Source: Thiemannella venezuelensis
Lineage (GTDB): Bacteria; Actinomycetota; Actinomycetes; Streptosporangiales; Streptosporangiaceae
Length of the DNA: 64,000 nucleotides
Assembly: GCF_014203605.1 (NCBI RefSeq)
Contig: NZ_JACHJJ010000004.1
Coordinates: 62,001-126,000 of the forward strand
Direction of reading: 5' to 3'
Positions within the stretch are counted from its first letter, which is position 1. Every line of letters begins with the position of its first letter. The notes under the pieces were generated by a model. It searched no databases. It saw only the letters and a program-made list of their open reading frames with translations, and was not told the origin of the DNA. The translations under genes were made by a program, and so were the position numbers. Positions 25,925 to 33,950 of the stretch are shown piece after piece.

Positions 25925-26581
25925 GTGGAGGCCAAGGGCCGTACGGCCGAGATCATGATCGCCGAGGCCCGGAAGGCGTTCTGGGTGATGGTCGGCTTCG
26001 TGGCCGTCATCTGGCTGGTACAGATCGCCAACTGGGTGTCGGGCTACGCGCTGAGCCACCAGCACGGCATCCAGGCCTGGAGCCCCGGAAGCCTGCCCGA
26101 CATCGTGTCGGCGCCGTTCCTGCACTGGAGCTGGGAGCACATCCAGGGCAACTCCGGGCCGCTGTTCGTCTTCGGCTTCCTGGCCGCCTACCGGGGCGTC
26201 GCCAAGTTCCTCGGCGTGACCGGGTTCATCATCCTGCTCAGCGGCCTCGGCGTCTGGTTCACCTCCAGTCCGCAGAGCGTGACCGCAGGCGCGAGCGGGG
26301 TCCTCTTCGGCTACTTCGGGTACGTGCTGGTGCGCGGGGCGTTCGACCGGCACCTGATCGACATCGTGGTGGGCGTGGTCATGGCGCTGTGCTTCGCCTA
26401 CCAGTTCTTCGGCGGGCTGCTGCCCCAGGAGACCGTCAGCTGGCAGGGACACCTGTCCGGTTTCATCGCCGGGCTGCTGGGCGGCTGGATCTTCCGCGAC
26501 CGCAGGCGTTCCCTTCCCGCTCCCGCCGCCCCGCAGGACTCCACCGCCGCGCTGCTGAAGGAAGTGGACGACCTGCGCTGA
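25925..26581 (+). CDS. Rhomboid-family intramembrane serine protease
   Basis: 218 residues from GTG 25925. The order of motifs is HWSWEHIQGNS (loop with the conserved His/Asn region), AGASGVLFGYFGY carrying the catalytic GxSG serine, and WQGHLSGFIAGLLGGW carrying the catalytic histidine, spread over six hydrophobic segments. Rhomboids cut membrane proteins within the bilayer. Substrate unknown. It ends before a terminator at 26609-26642. Confidence 0.9.
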   Translation: MEAKGRTAEIMIAEARKAFWVMVGFVAVIWLVQIANWVSGYALSHQHGIQAWSPGSLPDIVSAPFLHWSWEHIQGNSGPLFVFGFLAAYRGVAKFLGVTGFIILLSGLGVWFTSSPQSVTAGASGVLFGYFGYVLVRGAFDRHLIDIVVGVVMALCFAYQFFGGLLPQETVSWQGHLSGFIAGLLGGWIFRDRRRSLPAPAAPQDSTAALLKEVDDLR

Positions 26582-26608
26582 GGGCTGTCTCGAAACAGGT
26601 GATCGCCC

Positions 26609-26642
26609 CTCCGGGACGGGCGGTGAGGGCGCCGTCCCGGAG
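26609..26642. terminator. Hairpin terminator between convergent genes
   Basis: CTCCGGGACGG (26609-26619) pairs perfectly with CCGTCCCGGAG (26632-26642) across a 12-nt loop. It lies between the rhomboid and acetyltransferase genes. Confidence 0.7.
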
Positions 26643-26651
26643 AGGGTCCGG

Positions 26652-27134
26652 TCAGAGCCTCCTGTAGTAGACGGCGACCGGAAGCGGGGTGCACCCGAGC
26701 TTCTCGTAGAGGGCTCTGGCGGGCGCGTGGAAGGGGTCGCCCCCGGTGCCGATCTCGACCACCTCGGCTCCGAGGGCCCGCATCTCACCGAAGGCGTGCT
26801 CGCACAGGGCGGTGCCCGCGTGGTGGCGGCGGTGCCCGGCGGAGACGGCGAGGTGCGTGACGGTTCCGTTCCGGCGGACCGGGTCGACGCTCCAGGCCAC
26901 GTAGCCGGCGACGGCATCGCCGGTCTCGGCGACCGCGACGTACTTGTGCCGGTCCGGGTCGTGGAGCCCGGCGACCTGCTCGCGGTAGTCGTCGCGCCAG
27001 TTGCCGTGCTGGTTGGCGAAGACGGCCTCGCCCACCAGAGGGCGGAAGTGGTCCTCGTAGAACGGCCGGAACGTCTCGATGGTCAGTTCGGTGAGCCGCG
27101 CCAGGTCGTGCTGGACGAACGGGCGGATGAGCAT
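26652..27134 (-). CDS. GNAT-family N-acetyltransferase
   Basis: 160 residues from ATG 27134 with AAAGG upstream. The N-terminus (MLIRPFVQHDLARLTELTIE) and the acetyl-CoA-binding segment VTHLAVSAGHRRHHAGTALCEHA are standard for GNAT, though the loop reads RRHHAG rather than RGxGxG. The C-terminus FYALYEKLGCTP type segment (ARALYEKLGCTPLPVAVYY) completes the fold. Substrate unknown. Confidence 0.87.
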   Translation of the reverse strand: MLIRPFVQHDLARLTELTIETFRPFYEDHFRPLVGEAVFANQHGNWRDDYREQVAGLHDPDRHKYVAVAETGDAVAGYVAWSVDPVRRNGTVTHLAVSAGHRRHHAGTALCEHAFGEMRALGAEVVEIGTGGDPFHAPARALYEKLGCTPLPVAVYYRRL

Positions 27135-27328
27135 GGGAGTGCGCCTTTCAGACTGAGGGCTTGACACCCGAACGGAAGAGGGCATCGGTCGGCCCGCTCA
27201 CGGCCTGATGTCGGCGGCGAGCCGGCCCTCAGCGACGGGTACGCCAGGTGGCGAAGCACTCCATGCGCACCACGATAGCCTCCCGCGGACGGCGGCGTCG
27301 ATCGGGCCGCTCCGGCCCTGCACCGGGG

Positions 27329-30328
27329 TCAGGGGGAGAGCCGGGAGCCGATCCTGTCGGCCTCCTGCTCGTCGCCGAGCCTGCGGTACTCGCGCTGGGC
27401 CGCGGTCAGGGCGGCGTGCGCGGCGGCCCGGTCGCCCGTCCCGGCATGGGCCTCGCCGAGCGCCGTGAGCGTGCGGGCCCTGCCCAGGGCGTTCTGCAGC
27501 CTGTCCCAGATCTCCACGGCGGCCTGGAGTCTGCCGACGGCCTCCGGGGAACGATCTTCGGCGATCTCCAGCAGCCCGAGTCCGTGCAGGGCGACGGCGC
27601 GGCCGAAGTCGTAGTGGTGGACGGTGCTGAGCGACAGGGCCCGTTCCAGGGTCTGCCGCGCCTCGATGTGACCGTTCTCGGCGTAGAGCTGCCCGAGATG
27701 GGCGAGCATCTGCGCCTCCATCAGAGGGTCCGCGGCGATCCTGGCCTTCGCGGCCGCCCGCCGCAGCTGTTCTTCGGCGGCGGTGAACTCACCGCGCCGG
27801 CGGTAGGTCATGCCGAGCAGCCCCCGCACGACGCATTCGTCCCGGGAACTCCCCAGTTCCTGCGCGATGTCCAGCGCACGCCCGGCGTACCGGAGGGCGA
27901 GGTCCGGGCTCCCCCGCGCCTGGCTGATCGCCGCGAGCTGCTGGAGGGTGTGCAGCTCGCCGAGAGGGTAGCCGTGGGCGCCGGCGATGGCGGCGCTCTC
28001 GTGGAAGCACCGCAGGGCCCGCTCGTGGTCGCCGCGCAGCCTGTGCACGTCACCGCAGAGGTAGAGCGCGTCGGCCTCGCCCTCGCGCTCACCGAGATCC
28101 CGGAAGATCGACAGGGCGCCCTCGGCCCGTTCGAGCTTGTCGTCGAGCGGGGCGCCGGGCATTCCCGCGTGGAGGTCCGCCAGGTTCCGCAGCATGACCG
28201 CCTCGCCCCGGCGGTCCCCGGACTTCCGGCAGGCGGCCAGCGCGATCCGGTGGACGTCGGCGCCCTCACCGACGTCCCTCAGCTCGTAGAAGGCCTGGGC
28301 GGCGGCCGCCAGGCCCCAGGCGAGCTCCGTCAGGCCCGTCGCCGCCGCCTGCCGTACCGAGGCGGAGATGGTCTTCCGCTCCGACTCGAACCACTCGGAA
28401 GAGTCGGCCACGAGGAGTTCGGGCGAGTCGGGCGACCACGAGGAGACCGCCGGGCGGATGGGGGCCAGGGTCCGGACCCCGAGCCGGCTGCCGGCCTCCT
28501 CGGCGAGCAGGAGCAGTCCGCCGAACACCCGGCGCAGCGCGGCCGACCGGGCGGCCGCGTCATCGTCCGCCTCCGCGCGGCGGCGGGCGAAGAGCCGGAC
28601 GAGGTCGTGCAGCCGGAACCTGGAGCGGCCGAGCTCGTCGACCAGCCGGGCGTCGACGAGCGACGACAGCAGGCGGCCCGTCTCCCGCTCCGGCAGACCG
28701 GCCAGGGCGGCGGCGGCCCACAGGGGGAAGTCGGGCGCATCGAGCAGCCCGAGCAGCCGGAAGAGCCGCCGGTGGTGCGGGTCCAGGCTCGTGTAGGAAC
28801 CGGTGATGGCCGCTCCGACGTCGAGGTCGCCCGCCTTGAGCAGGTCGAGCCGGGAGGCCCCGTCGGACAGCTCCGCGGCGAACGCGGACAGCGGCCAGGC
28901 CGCCCTGGCGGCGGCGCGCGCTCCCGCGATCCTGATCGCCAGGGGCAGCCTGCCGCACAGCTCGACGATCTCCGCCGCCGCCCCGTTCTCGTTCCCGACC
29001 CGCTCGGCTCCCGCGATGGCCGCCAGGAGTTCGAGGGCGGCGTCGTGGGGCAACACGTCGAGGTCGGTGAAGTGCGCCGACTCCAGGCCCAGCAGGCGGG
29101 TACGGCCGGTCACCAGCAGCGCGGACCCGGGTGAGGACGGTACCAACGGGCGGACCTGCGACTCGGAGCGGGCGTCGTCGACGATGACCAGAACCCGGCG
29201 GCCGTCCAGGACGCTCCGATAGGACTGGAGGCGTTCGGCGAGGCCGCCCTGCACGGCGGCGCGGGGGAGGCCGAGCGCGCGGAGGAACTGGCCCAGAACC
29301 GAGTGCGGGGTGGTGTGCGGCGCGGAGAGGTCGGCGTAGAGCCGGCCGTCGGGATAGACCTCGCGCAACCGGTGCGCCAGATGTACGGCGAACGCGGTCT
29401 TCCCGACCCCCGCGCGCCCGGAGACCGACAGGATCCTGGGAGCCCGGGAGTCCGCCGCCGAGAGCACGGAGAGGCACTGCGCGACCTCCTTCTCCCGCCC
29501 GGTGAAGTCGGCGATGTCCGGGGGCGTCTGGGCGGGGACGGGCGGGGCGGACACGGGCGCCCGTCCGGCGTCCTCCTCGGCCAGGAGGAGCGTGTGCAAC
29601 TGCTGGAGCTGCGGCCCGGGCTCCAGCCCCAGCTCCTGAACCGTGTGCCGGCGCAGCCGGGCGTAGGCGTCCAGGGCCTCCGCGCGCCGGCCGGCGTCCC
29701 GCAGCGCCCGCATCAGGAGCAGGGTGAACCGCTCGTGCAGCGGATGCTTCCCGGCGAGCCGCCGCAGCGTGGGGACGGCCTCCCGGTGCCTGCCCGCGCG
29801 CAGGTCGATGTCGGCGCGGGACTCCAGCGCCAGTAACCGCCGTTCCTGCAGTGCCGAGGCATGGGGCAGCAGCGCGAGCGACGGGGGGACGCCCGCGAAA
29901 ACTGGGCCCCGCCACAGCGCCAGTGCCTGGTCGAACAGCCGGCCCGCCGATTCCGGGTCCGCCGAGCCGTACACCTCGCACGCCTGGTCGCAGAGCAGCT
30001 CGAACCGCTCGGCGTCCACTTCGCCCGGCTCGGTCCTGAGCAGGTAGCCGCCGTGGTGGTGCCGTACGGTGTCCTGATCGGAGTCGCGCAGCAGCCGCCT
30101 CAGCTCCCGCACGTAACCGCGGACGAGCGTTCGGTGCGTGGCCGGGGGATCCCGGTTCCACAACTCGGCGACGATGACCTCCGCGGGCACGCTGCGCCCC
30201 GCGTTGACCAGGAGGAGGGCCAGGAGGTGGCGGACCTTCGCGCTTCCCGGAGTCACCCAGTCGGCGCCGTCCCGGATCGACAGCGGGCCAAGGCATCGGA
30301 AACGCAGCGCCGGACCGGTCGCCTTCAT
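27329..30328 (-). CDS. SARP regulator with NB-ARC and TPR domains (AfsR-like)
   Basis: 999 residues from ATG 30328. Residues 1-95 form the OmpR-like winged helix (SAKVRHLLALLLVNAGRSV), 95-245 the activation domain, 275-530 an NB-ARC ATPase (P-loop SGRAGVGKTAFAV, Walker B VLVIVDDAR, GLPL-like GRLPLAIRIAG), and the C-terminal 380 residues TPR repeats (GRSRFRLHDLVRLFARRRAE precedes them). It lies 48 bp downstream of the S26 protease gene on the same strand, at the end of the cysteine-rich-peptide operon. Direct repeats at about 11-bp spacing ahead of that operon (34009-34086) make it the likely activator. Confidence 0.9.
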   Translation of the reverse strand: MKATGPALRFRCLGPLSIRDGADWVTPGSAKVRHLLALLLVNAGRSVPAEVIVAELWNRDPPATHRTLVRGYVRELRRLLRDSDQDTVRHHHGGYLLRTEPGEVDAERFELLCDQACEVYGSADPESAGRLFDQALALWRGPVFAGVPPSLALLPHASALQERRLLALESRADIDLRAGRHREAVPTLRRLAGKHPLHERFTLLLMRALRDAGRRAEALDAYARLRRHTVQELGLEPGPQLQQLHTLLLAEEDAGRAPVSAPPVPAQTPPDIADFTGREKEVAQCLSVLSAADSRAPRILSVSGRAGVGKTAFAVHLAHRLREVYPDGRLYADLSAPHTTPHSVLGQFLRALGLPRAAVQGGLAERLQSYRSVLDGRRVLVIVDDARSESQVRPLVPSSPGSALLVTGRTRLLGLESAHFTDLDVLPHDAALELLAAIAGAERVGNENGAAAEIVELCGRLPLAIRIAGARAAARAAWPLSAFAAELSDGASRLDLLKAGDLDVGAAITGSYTSLDPHHRRLFRLLGLLDAPDFPLWAAAALAGLPERETGRLLSSLVDARLVDELGRSRFRLHDLVRLFARRRAEADDDAAARSAALRRVFGGLLLLAEEAGSRLGVRTLAPIRPAVSSWSPDSPELLVADSSEWFESERKTISASVRQAAATGLTELAWGLAAAAQAFYELRDVGEGADVHRIALAACRKSGDRRGEAVMLRNLADLHAGMPGAPLDDKLERAEGALSIFRDLGEREGEADALYLCGDVHRLRGDHERALRCFHESAAIAGAHGYPLGELHTLQQLAAISQARGSPDLALRYAGRALDIAQELGSSRDECVVRGLLGMTYRRRGEFTAAEEQLRRAAAKARIAADPLMEAQMLAHLGQLYAENGHIEARQTLERALSLSTVHHYDFGRAVALHGLGLLEIAEDRSPEAVGRLQAAVEIWDRLQNALGRARTLTALGEAHAGTGDRAAAHAALTAAQREYRRLGDEQEADRIGSRLSP

Positions 30329-30376
30329 GATCAGGAGGATATCCGGGTACCGGGGCGGAACCAAGCCGTCCCGTCA

Positions 30377-30826
30377 TCACGCGGGTGCGCGCATCCGGCG
30401 GATCACCACCCCCAGCACCCGCTCGGCCGGCACGGGGCCGAACGTCCGGGAGTCGAGGCTGACCGCGGGGTTGTCGCCCAGCACCAGGATGCGGCCGGGC
30501 GGCACCGTCGGCGCGCCGGCCGTGTCCGCGAGCACGCCGGGCACCGAGTCGCCGGGGACGGCGGCCGCCCGTTTGACCATCCACCGGCCGGGGTCCCAGC
30601 CGACGATCTCGGCGGCCGGGCCGAGATCCGGTCTGGTGACCACGACCACCTGGCCCGCGCGGACACCGCCGCCCGGCACCCTTCTGACCAGGGCCCGCTG
30701 TCCGGCGCGCAGGAACGGCTCCATGCTCCGGCCCTCGACGGTGATGACGAACAGGCGCCCGCGCAACCACAGCAGGGCCGCGGCGAGGGCCGCGATCAGG
30801 ACCGCGGCCACCGGCATCAGGACCAC
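30377..30826 (-). CDS. S26 signal-peptidase-like protease of the peptide operon
   Basis: 149 residues. One N-terminal membrane helix (AAVLIAALAAALLWL) precedes the signal peptidase I motifs: catalytic Ser in VEGRSMEPFL, catalytic Lys in MVKRAAAVPGD, and GDNPAVSLDSRTFGPV. It is shorter than housekeeping signal peptidases, like dedicated S26 members such as the Ni-SOD maturation protease. Its start overlaps the exporter gene end by 10 bp. The active site should face outward, where it could cut the peptide after Ala-Ser-Ala (residues 22-24 of the 63-residue precursor). Confidence 0.88.
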   Translation of the reverse strand: MVLMPVAAVLIAALAAALLWLRGRLFVITVEGRSMEPFLRAGQRALVRRVPGGGVRAGQVVVVTRPDLGPAAEIVGWDPGRWMVKRAAAVPGDSVPGVLADTAGAPTVPPGRILVLGDNPAVSLDSRTFGPVPAERVLGVVIRRMRAPA

Positions 30827-32637
30827 CCCGGGGTCGCCGTACCCGTGCGGTAGCCCTCGGACTGGAGATCGAACAGCCGCGCGTAGCCCCGGCCGGCGGC
30901 CATGAGCTCCTCGTGGCCGCCCTCCTCGCTCACCCGGCCGTCCTCCAGCACCACGATCAGGTCGCTGCCCCGGACCGTTCCGAGGCGGTGGGAGATGAGC
31001 AGGCTGGTCCGCCCCGCCCGGTGCTCGCGCAGCATGGTGTGGATCTCGTGCTCCGCCCTGGGGTCCAGCCCGGAGCTCGGCTCGTCCAGGATCATCAGGT
31101 CGCGCTCACCCCGCAGCAGGGCCCGGGCCAGCGCGACCCGCTGCCACTGGCCGCCGGACAGCAGCACGCCGGTCTCGGGGACCTCGTGATCGGCCTCGCT
31201 GTAGAAGGTACGGCTGAGCAGGGTGTCGTAGCCGTGCGGCAGGCCGGCCAGCACGTCGTGGACCCCCGCCCGCCGCGCGGCCGCCTCGACGACGCCGGGA
31301 GCGGCGTGGAGATCGCTGATCGTGATGTTCTCCGCGGCTGTCAGGTCGTAGCACATGTAGTCCTGGAAGACCGGGCTGATCCGGCGGCGCAGCTCCTGGA
31401 CCGGGACCTCCCGGATGTCCACGCCGTCCCAGAGGATCGTCCCCCGCACGGGGTCGTAGAGCCGGCACAGCAGTTTGACCAGCGTGCTCTTGCCGGCGCC
31501 GTTCAGCCCGACCAGCGCCACCGACCGGCCGCACCCGATGCGCAGGCTGACTCCGCGCAGCACCCACGGCTGGTCGTCCGCGTAGCGGAACCAGACATCG
31601 CGGAGCTCGATCCCGTCCCGCAGCGGTGGAAGGGGCCGGGGACGCGCCGGTTCGGGCAGGTCGGGGCCGGCCGAAGCGACGGCGACGAAGTGGTCCATCA
31701 TCAGCAGCGCCTCGTGGGTCTGCGCCAGCTCGCCGACCAGGCCGCCCATCGCGCCCTGCGAACCGGCGACCGCGGCGACGAACAGGACGACGTCGCCGAC
31801 GGTGAGCCGCCCGCCGGACGCGGCCCAGAAGAGGCCGCCCATGGCCACGGCTCCGCCGAGCACGGCCAGCCCGCCCTGGACCAGCAGCGTGTGCCGGTCC
31901 ACGGCCCGCTTCGCCGCGTCGGTGGCGCGGCGCTCGGCGAGCATCCGCCCCCGCAGGAACTCCCCGACGCCGAACAGCCGGATCTCCTTGGCGGCCTCGG
32001 CGGTGCTCAGCAGGCCGCCGTAGAAGAGCTCACGGCGTTCGGCCGGGCTGATACGCCACAACATCCGCGCCCTGCGGCGGCTCAGCGCGAGCTCGGCCAG
32101 CAGGGCCGGGACGGCCGAAGCGGTCAGAATCGCCGCCATGACCGGGCTCAGCGCGGCCAGGGACGCGAGGAACCCGCAGAAGGTGAGCAGGTTCCGGGCG
32201 GCGTCGAGCCCGCTCTCGACCACCTGGTTCGGCGCGGTGAGCGCGGCCTGCTCGGCCAGCCGGAGACGGTCCAGGAGACGGGGGTCCTCGAACCGGGACA
32301 GCCCGGTGAACCCGTTCACCGCCGTGTACAGCTCCTCGGTCGCCCGCAGCCGCGCGGCGCGGTTCAGCTCGGCCCTGGAGTAGGACAGGAGCTGTGGCGT
32401 CGCGGCGGCGGCCAGACCGGCCGCCGCGAGCCCGAGCAGGGGCAGGGCCACGTCGGCGCGGGCGGCCAGGGCGTCCAGCAGGAGCTTGGTCAGCCATGCC
32501 GCGGCGACCGGGGTCGCGGCCCCGGCCAGGGTGAGCAGCGCATGGCACAGCAGCCAGCCGGGGGCGGAGCGCCAGGCCAGGGCCACGGCCCGCCGCGCCC
32601 CCGCCGGGGTGGCCCGGGGCGAGGAGGCGTCGATCAT
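30817..32637 (-). CDS. ABC exporter with fused membrane and ATPase domains
   Basis: 606 residues from ATG 32637, which overlaps the stop of the thioredoxin gene (ATGA). Six membrane segments fill the first 330 residues. The ATPase domain has Walker A GLNGAGKST, signature LSGGQWQRVALARAL and Walker B LMILDEPSSGLD. There is no N-terminal C39 peptidase domain, so precursor cleavage must come from another protein; the S26 protease gene is next. The type resembles exporters of lantibiotic and lasso peptide clusters. Likely cargo is the eight-cysteine peptide. Confidence 0.92.
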   Translation of the reverse strand: MIDASSPRATPAGARRAVALAWRSAPGWLLCHALLTLAGAATPVAAAWLTKLLLDALAARADVALPLLGLAAAGLAAAATPQLLSYSRAELNRAARLRATEELYTAVNGFTGLSRFEDPRLLDRLRLAEQAALTAPNQVVESGLDAARNLLTFCGFLASLAALSPVMAAILTASAVPALLAELALSRRRARMLWRISPAERRELFYGGLLSTAEAAKEIRLFGVGEFLRGRMLAERRATDAAKRAVDRHTLLVQGGLAVLGGAVAMGGLFWAASGGRLTVGDVVLFVAAVAGSQGAMGGLVGELAQTHEALLMMDHFVAVASAGPDLPEPARPRPLPPLRDGIELRDVWFRYADDQPWVLRGVSLRIGCGRSVALVGLNGAGKSTLVKLLCRLYDPVRGTILWDGVDIREVPVQELRRRISPVFQDYMCYDLTAAENITISDLHAAPGVVEAAARRAGVHDVLAGLPHGYDTLLSRTFYSEADHEVPETGVLLSGGQWQRVALARALLRGERDLMILDEPSSGLDPRAEHEIHTMLREHRAGRTSLLISHRLGTVRGSDLIVVLEDGRVSEEGGHEELMAAGRGYARLFDLQSEGYRTGTATPGWS

Positions 32638-33164
32638 GCCGTGACGACGGCGGGCAGGTCGCGGTAGTCGAGCCCGATCGCTGCGATGGTGTGGTCGTCG
32701 CCGACGAGGCAGAAGGTGGGGAACGCGTCGACCCCGAAGGCCCGCGCGACCGGCCCGTCCAGCCCTTCGACCACCACGGTGGCGGTGGCGGACAGCGCCT
32801 CGGCGGTGGGCCCGGCCTCCTCGGCCGAGGCGACCACCACGGCCAGCACGGGGCGTGCGTCCGCGGCGGCGAACCGGATGAATCCGGGTAGCTTCCGCTC
32901 GCACGGCGCGCAGCCGGGGGAGAAGAAGCCGACGATCGTCCCACCGGCCAGTCGCGCCCTGTCCACGGCGGCGCCACCGGTCGTGTGCGCGAGGAAGTCG
33001 CCGATCGCCCCGCCCGGTTCGGGCATCGTCGCGGGGGCCTGGTGGCCACTCCCGGCGAGCAGTTCGGAGTGCTGCCGCAGGCGCTTCACGACACCCAGGA
33101 CGAGCACGAGGTTCAACAGGCACAGCAGGCCGACGAAGACCACGGCCGCGGTCAGGTACGTCAT
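32634..33164 (-). CDS. MauD/TlpA-like membrane-anchored thioredoxin
   Basis: 176 residues from ATG 33164. A single N-terminal membrane helix (TAAVVFVGLLCLLNLVLVLG) precedes a thioredoxin domain outside the membrane with the active site SPGCAPCERKL and the cis-Pro strand AFPTFCLVGDD. MauD proteins work with MauE to handle cysteines of secreted substrates, as in methylamine dehydrogenase. ATGA overlaps join it to both neighbours. Here it probably forms or shuffles the four possible disulfides of the small peptide. Confidence 0.88.
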   Translation of the reverse strand: MTYLTAAVVFVGLLCLLNLVLVLGVVKRLRQHSELLAGSGHQAPATMPEPGGAIGDFLAHTTGGAAVDRARLAGGTIVGFFSPGCAPCERKLPGFIRFAAADARPVLAVVVASAEEAGPTAEALSATATVVVEGLDGPVARAFGVDAFPTFCLVGDDHTIAAIGLDYRDLPAVVTA

Positions 33165-33703
33165 CTCCGGTCCTTGAGGTGAGAGGGTGAGGCGGTGAAC
33201 AGCCCGGCGATGTCGTCGAGCATGATGACCAGGACGGCGAGCACGGCACCGGCGGTCGCGGCGATCGCCAGGCCCGCCGGGTGCGTCGGCTGGCGGACGG
33301 CGGCGGAGAGCGTCCCCGCCGCCAGAGCCGCCGAGGCCAGGACGAGGTTGCGGGCGACGTGCCGGCCCGACACGGGGGCGGCCGACGCGCCGAAGCACCG
33401 GCAGGGCGCGCGGACCCCGCGGCGGAGGGCAAGGGCCATCGCCGCGGAGAACACCGTGAGCAGGACCGCGGCCAGGGCGAATCCCGCGGGAACCGCGCCC
33501 GGCAGCAGGAGGAGGACGAGGACGGAGAACTCGGCGGCCACGACGGCGGCCGCCGAGCCGCCGGCCCGGCCGCCGGGAACCCCGAAGCCGGGCAGGGACG
33601 CGGCGAACGAGGTGAAGGACGCGCGGCTGCGGACCTTGCTCACCAGGGAGGCCGCGAAGACGACGAAGAGCGCGCAGCGGACCGCGACGACGAGATAGTC
33701 CAT
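33161..33703 (-). CDS. MauE/DoxX-like redox membrane protein
   Basis: 180 residues from ATG 33703. Four to five hydrophobic segments; a CxC-type motif (APCRCFGASAAP) sits in the loop between helices, as in MauE (methylamine utilisation) proteins, which pass electrons or disulfides to MauD. The order MauE then MauD matches mau operons. The rest of a mau locus, such as the large dehydrogenase subunit or MauG, is absent, so the pair has likely been taken over for the eight-cysteine peptide. Confidence 0.85.
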   Translation of the reverse strand: MDYLVVAVRCALFVVFAASLVSKVRSRASFTSFAASLPGFGVPGGRAGGSAAAVVAAEFSVLVLLLLPGAVPAGFALAAVLLTVFSAAMALALRRGVRAPCRCFGASAAPVSGRHVARNLVLASAALAAGTLSAAVRQPTHPAGLAIAATAGAVLAVLVIMLDDIAGLFTASPSHLKDRR

Positions 33704-33758
33704 CGGTCTCCCGAATCTCGGGCCCCGCGGGTGGCGTTCCACCCGCGGGACGTCCGGG

Positions 33759-33950
33759 TCAGCCGCAGTCGTAGTAGTACTTGCACTGGGTGCCGCACCG
33801 GCCGTTGAGGCAGCAGGTGTAGGCGCGCCACTTCCGGACGCCCCCGCAGCCGCAGCTGCCCCAGTAGCAGTACTCCGCCGCGGACGCCGAGAACTTCGGC
33901 AGTGCCAGGCCGAGCAGCCGGTCGCCGAGTTCCTCCAGTTTCCGGATCAT
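33759..33950 (-). CDS. 63-residue eight-cysteine secreted peptide precursor
   Basis: Start ATG 33950 follows AAGGAGGT at ideal spacing, the strongest ribosome-binding site in this region. Residues 1-24 (MIRKLEELGDRLLGLALPKF, then SASA) are an amphipathic leader ending Ala-Ser-Ala, a signal-peptidase-type site. Residues 25-63 hold eight cysteines (28, 33, 35, 46, 47, 52, 56, 62) with many Tyr, Gly and two Trp, a disulfide-rich miniprotein pattern. It heads the operon with MauE, thioredoxin, exporter, S26 protease and SARP genes. I recognise no known family. A toxin, bacteriocin or signalling peptide are possible roles. Confidence 0.85.
   Translation of the reverse strand: MIRKLEELGDRLLGLALPKFSASAAEYCYWGSCGCGGVRKWRAYTCCLNGRCGTQCKYYYDCG

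Noticed and set aside
30377-30826. LexA-type self-cleaving repressor
   Set aside because: It has a membrane helix, the SMEP serine and the KRAAAVPGD lysine motif of signal peptidase I, and no DNA-binding domain.
33759-33950. Methylamine-dehydrogenase small subunit carrying TTQ
   Set aside because: MauE and MauD relatives and two Trp residues suggested it, but the peptide is far too short, and the large subunit, MauG and electron carriers are absent.
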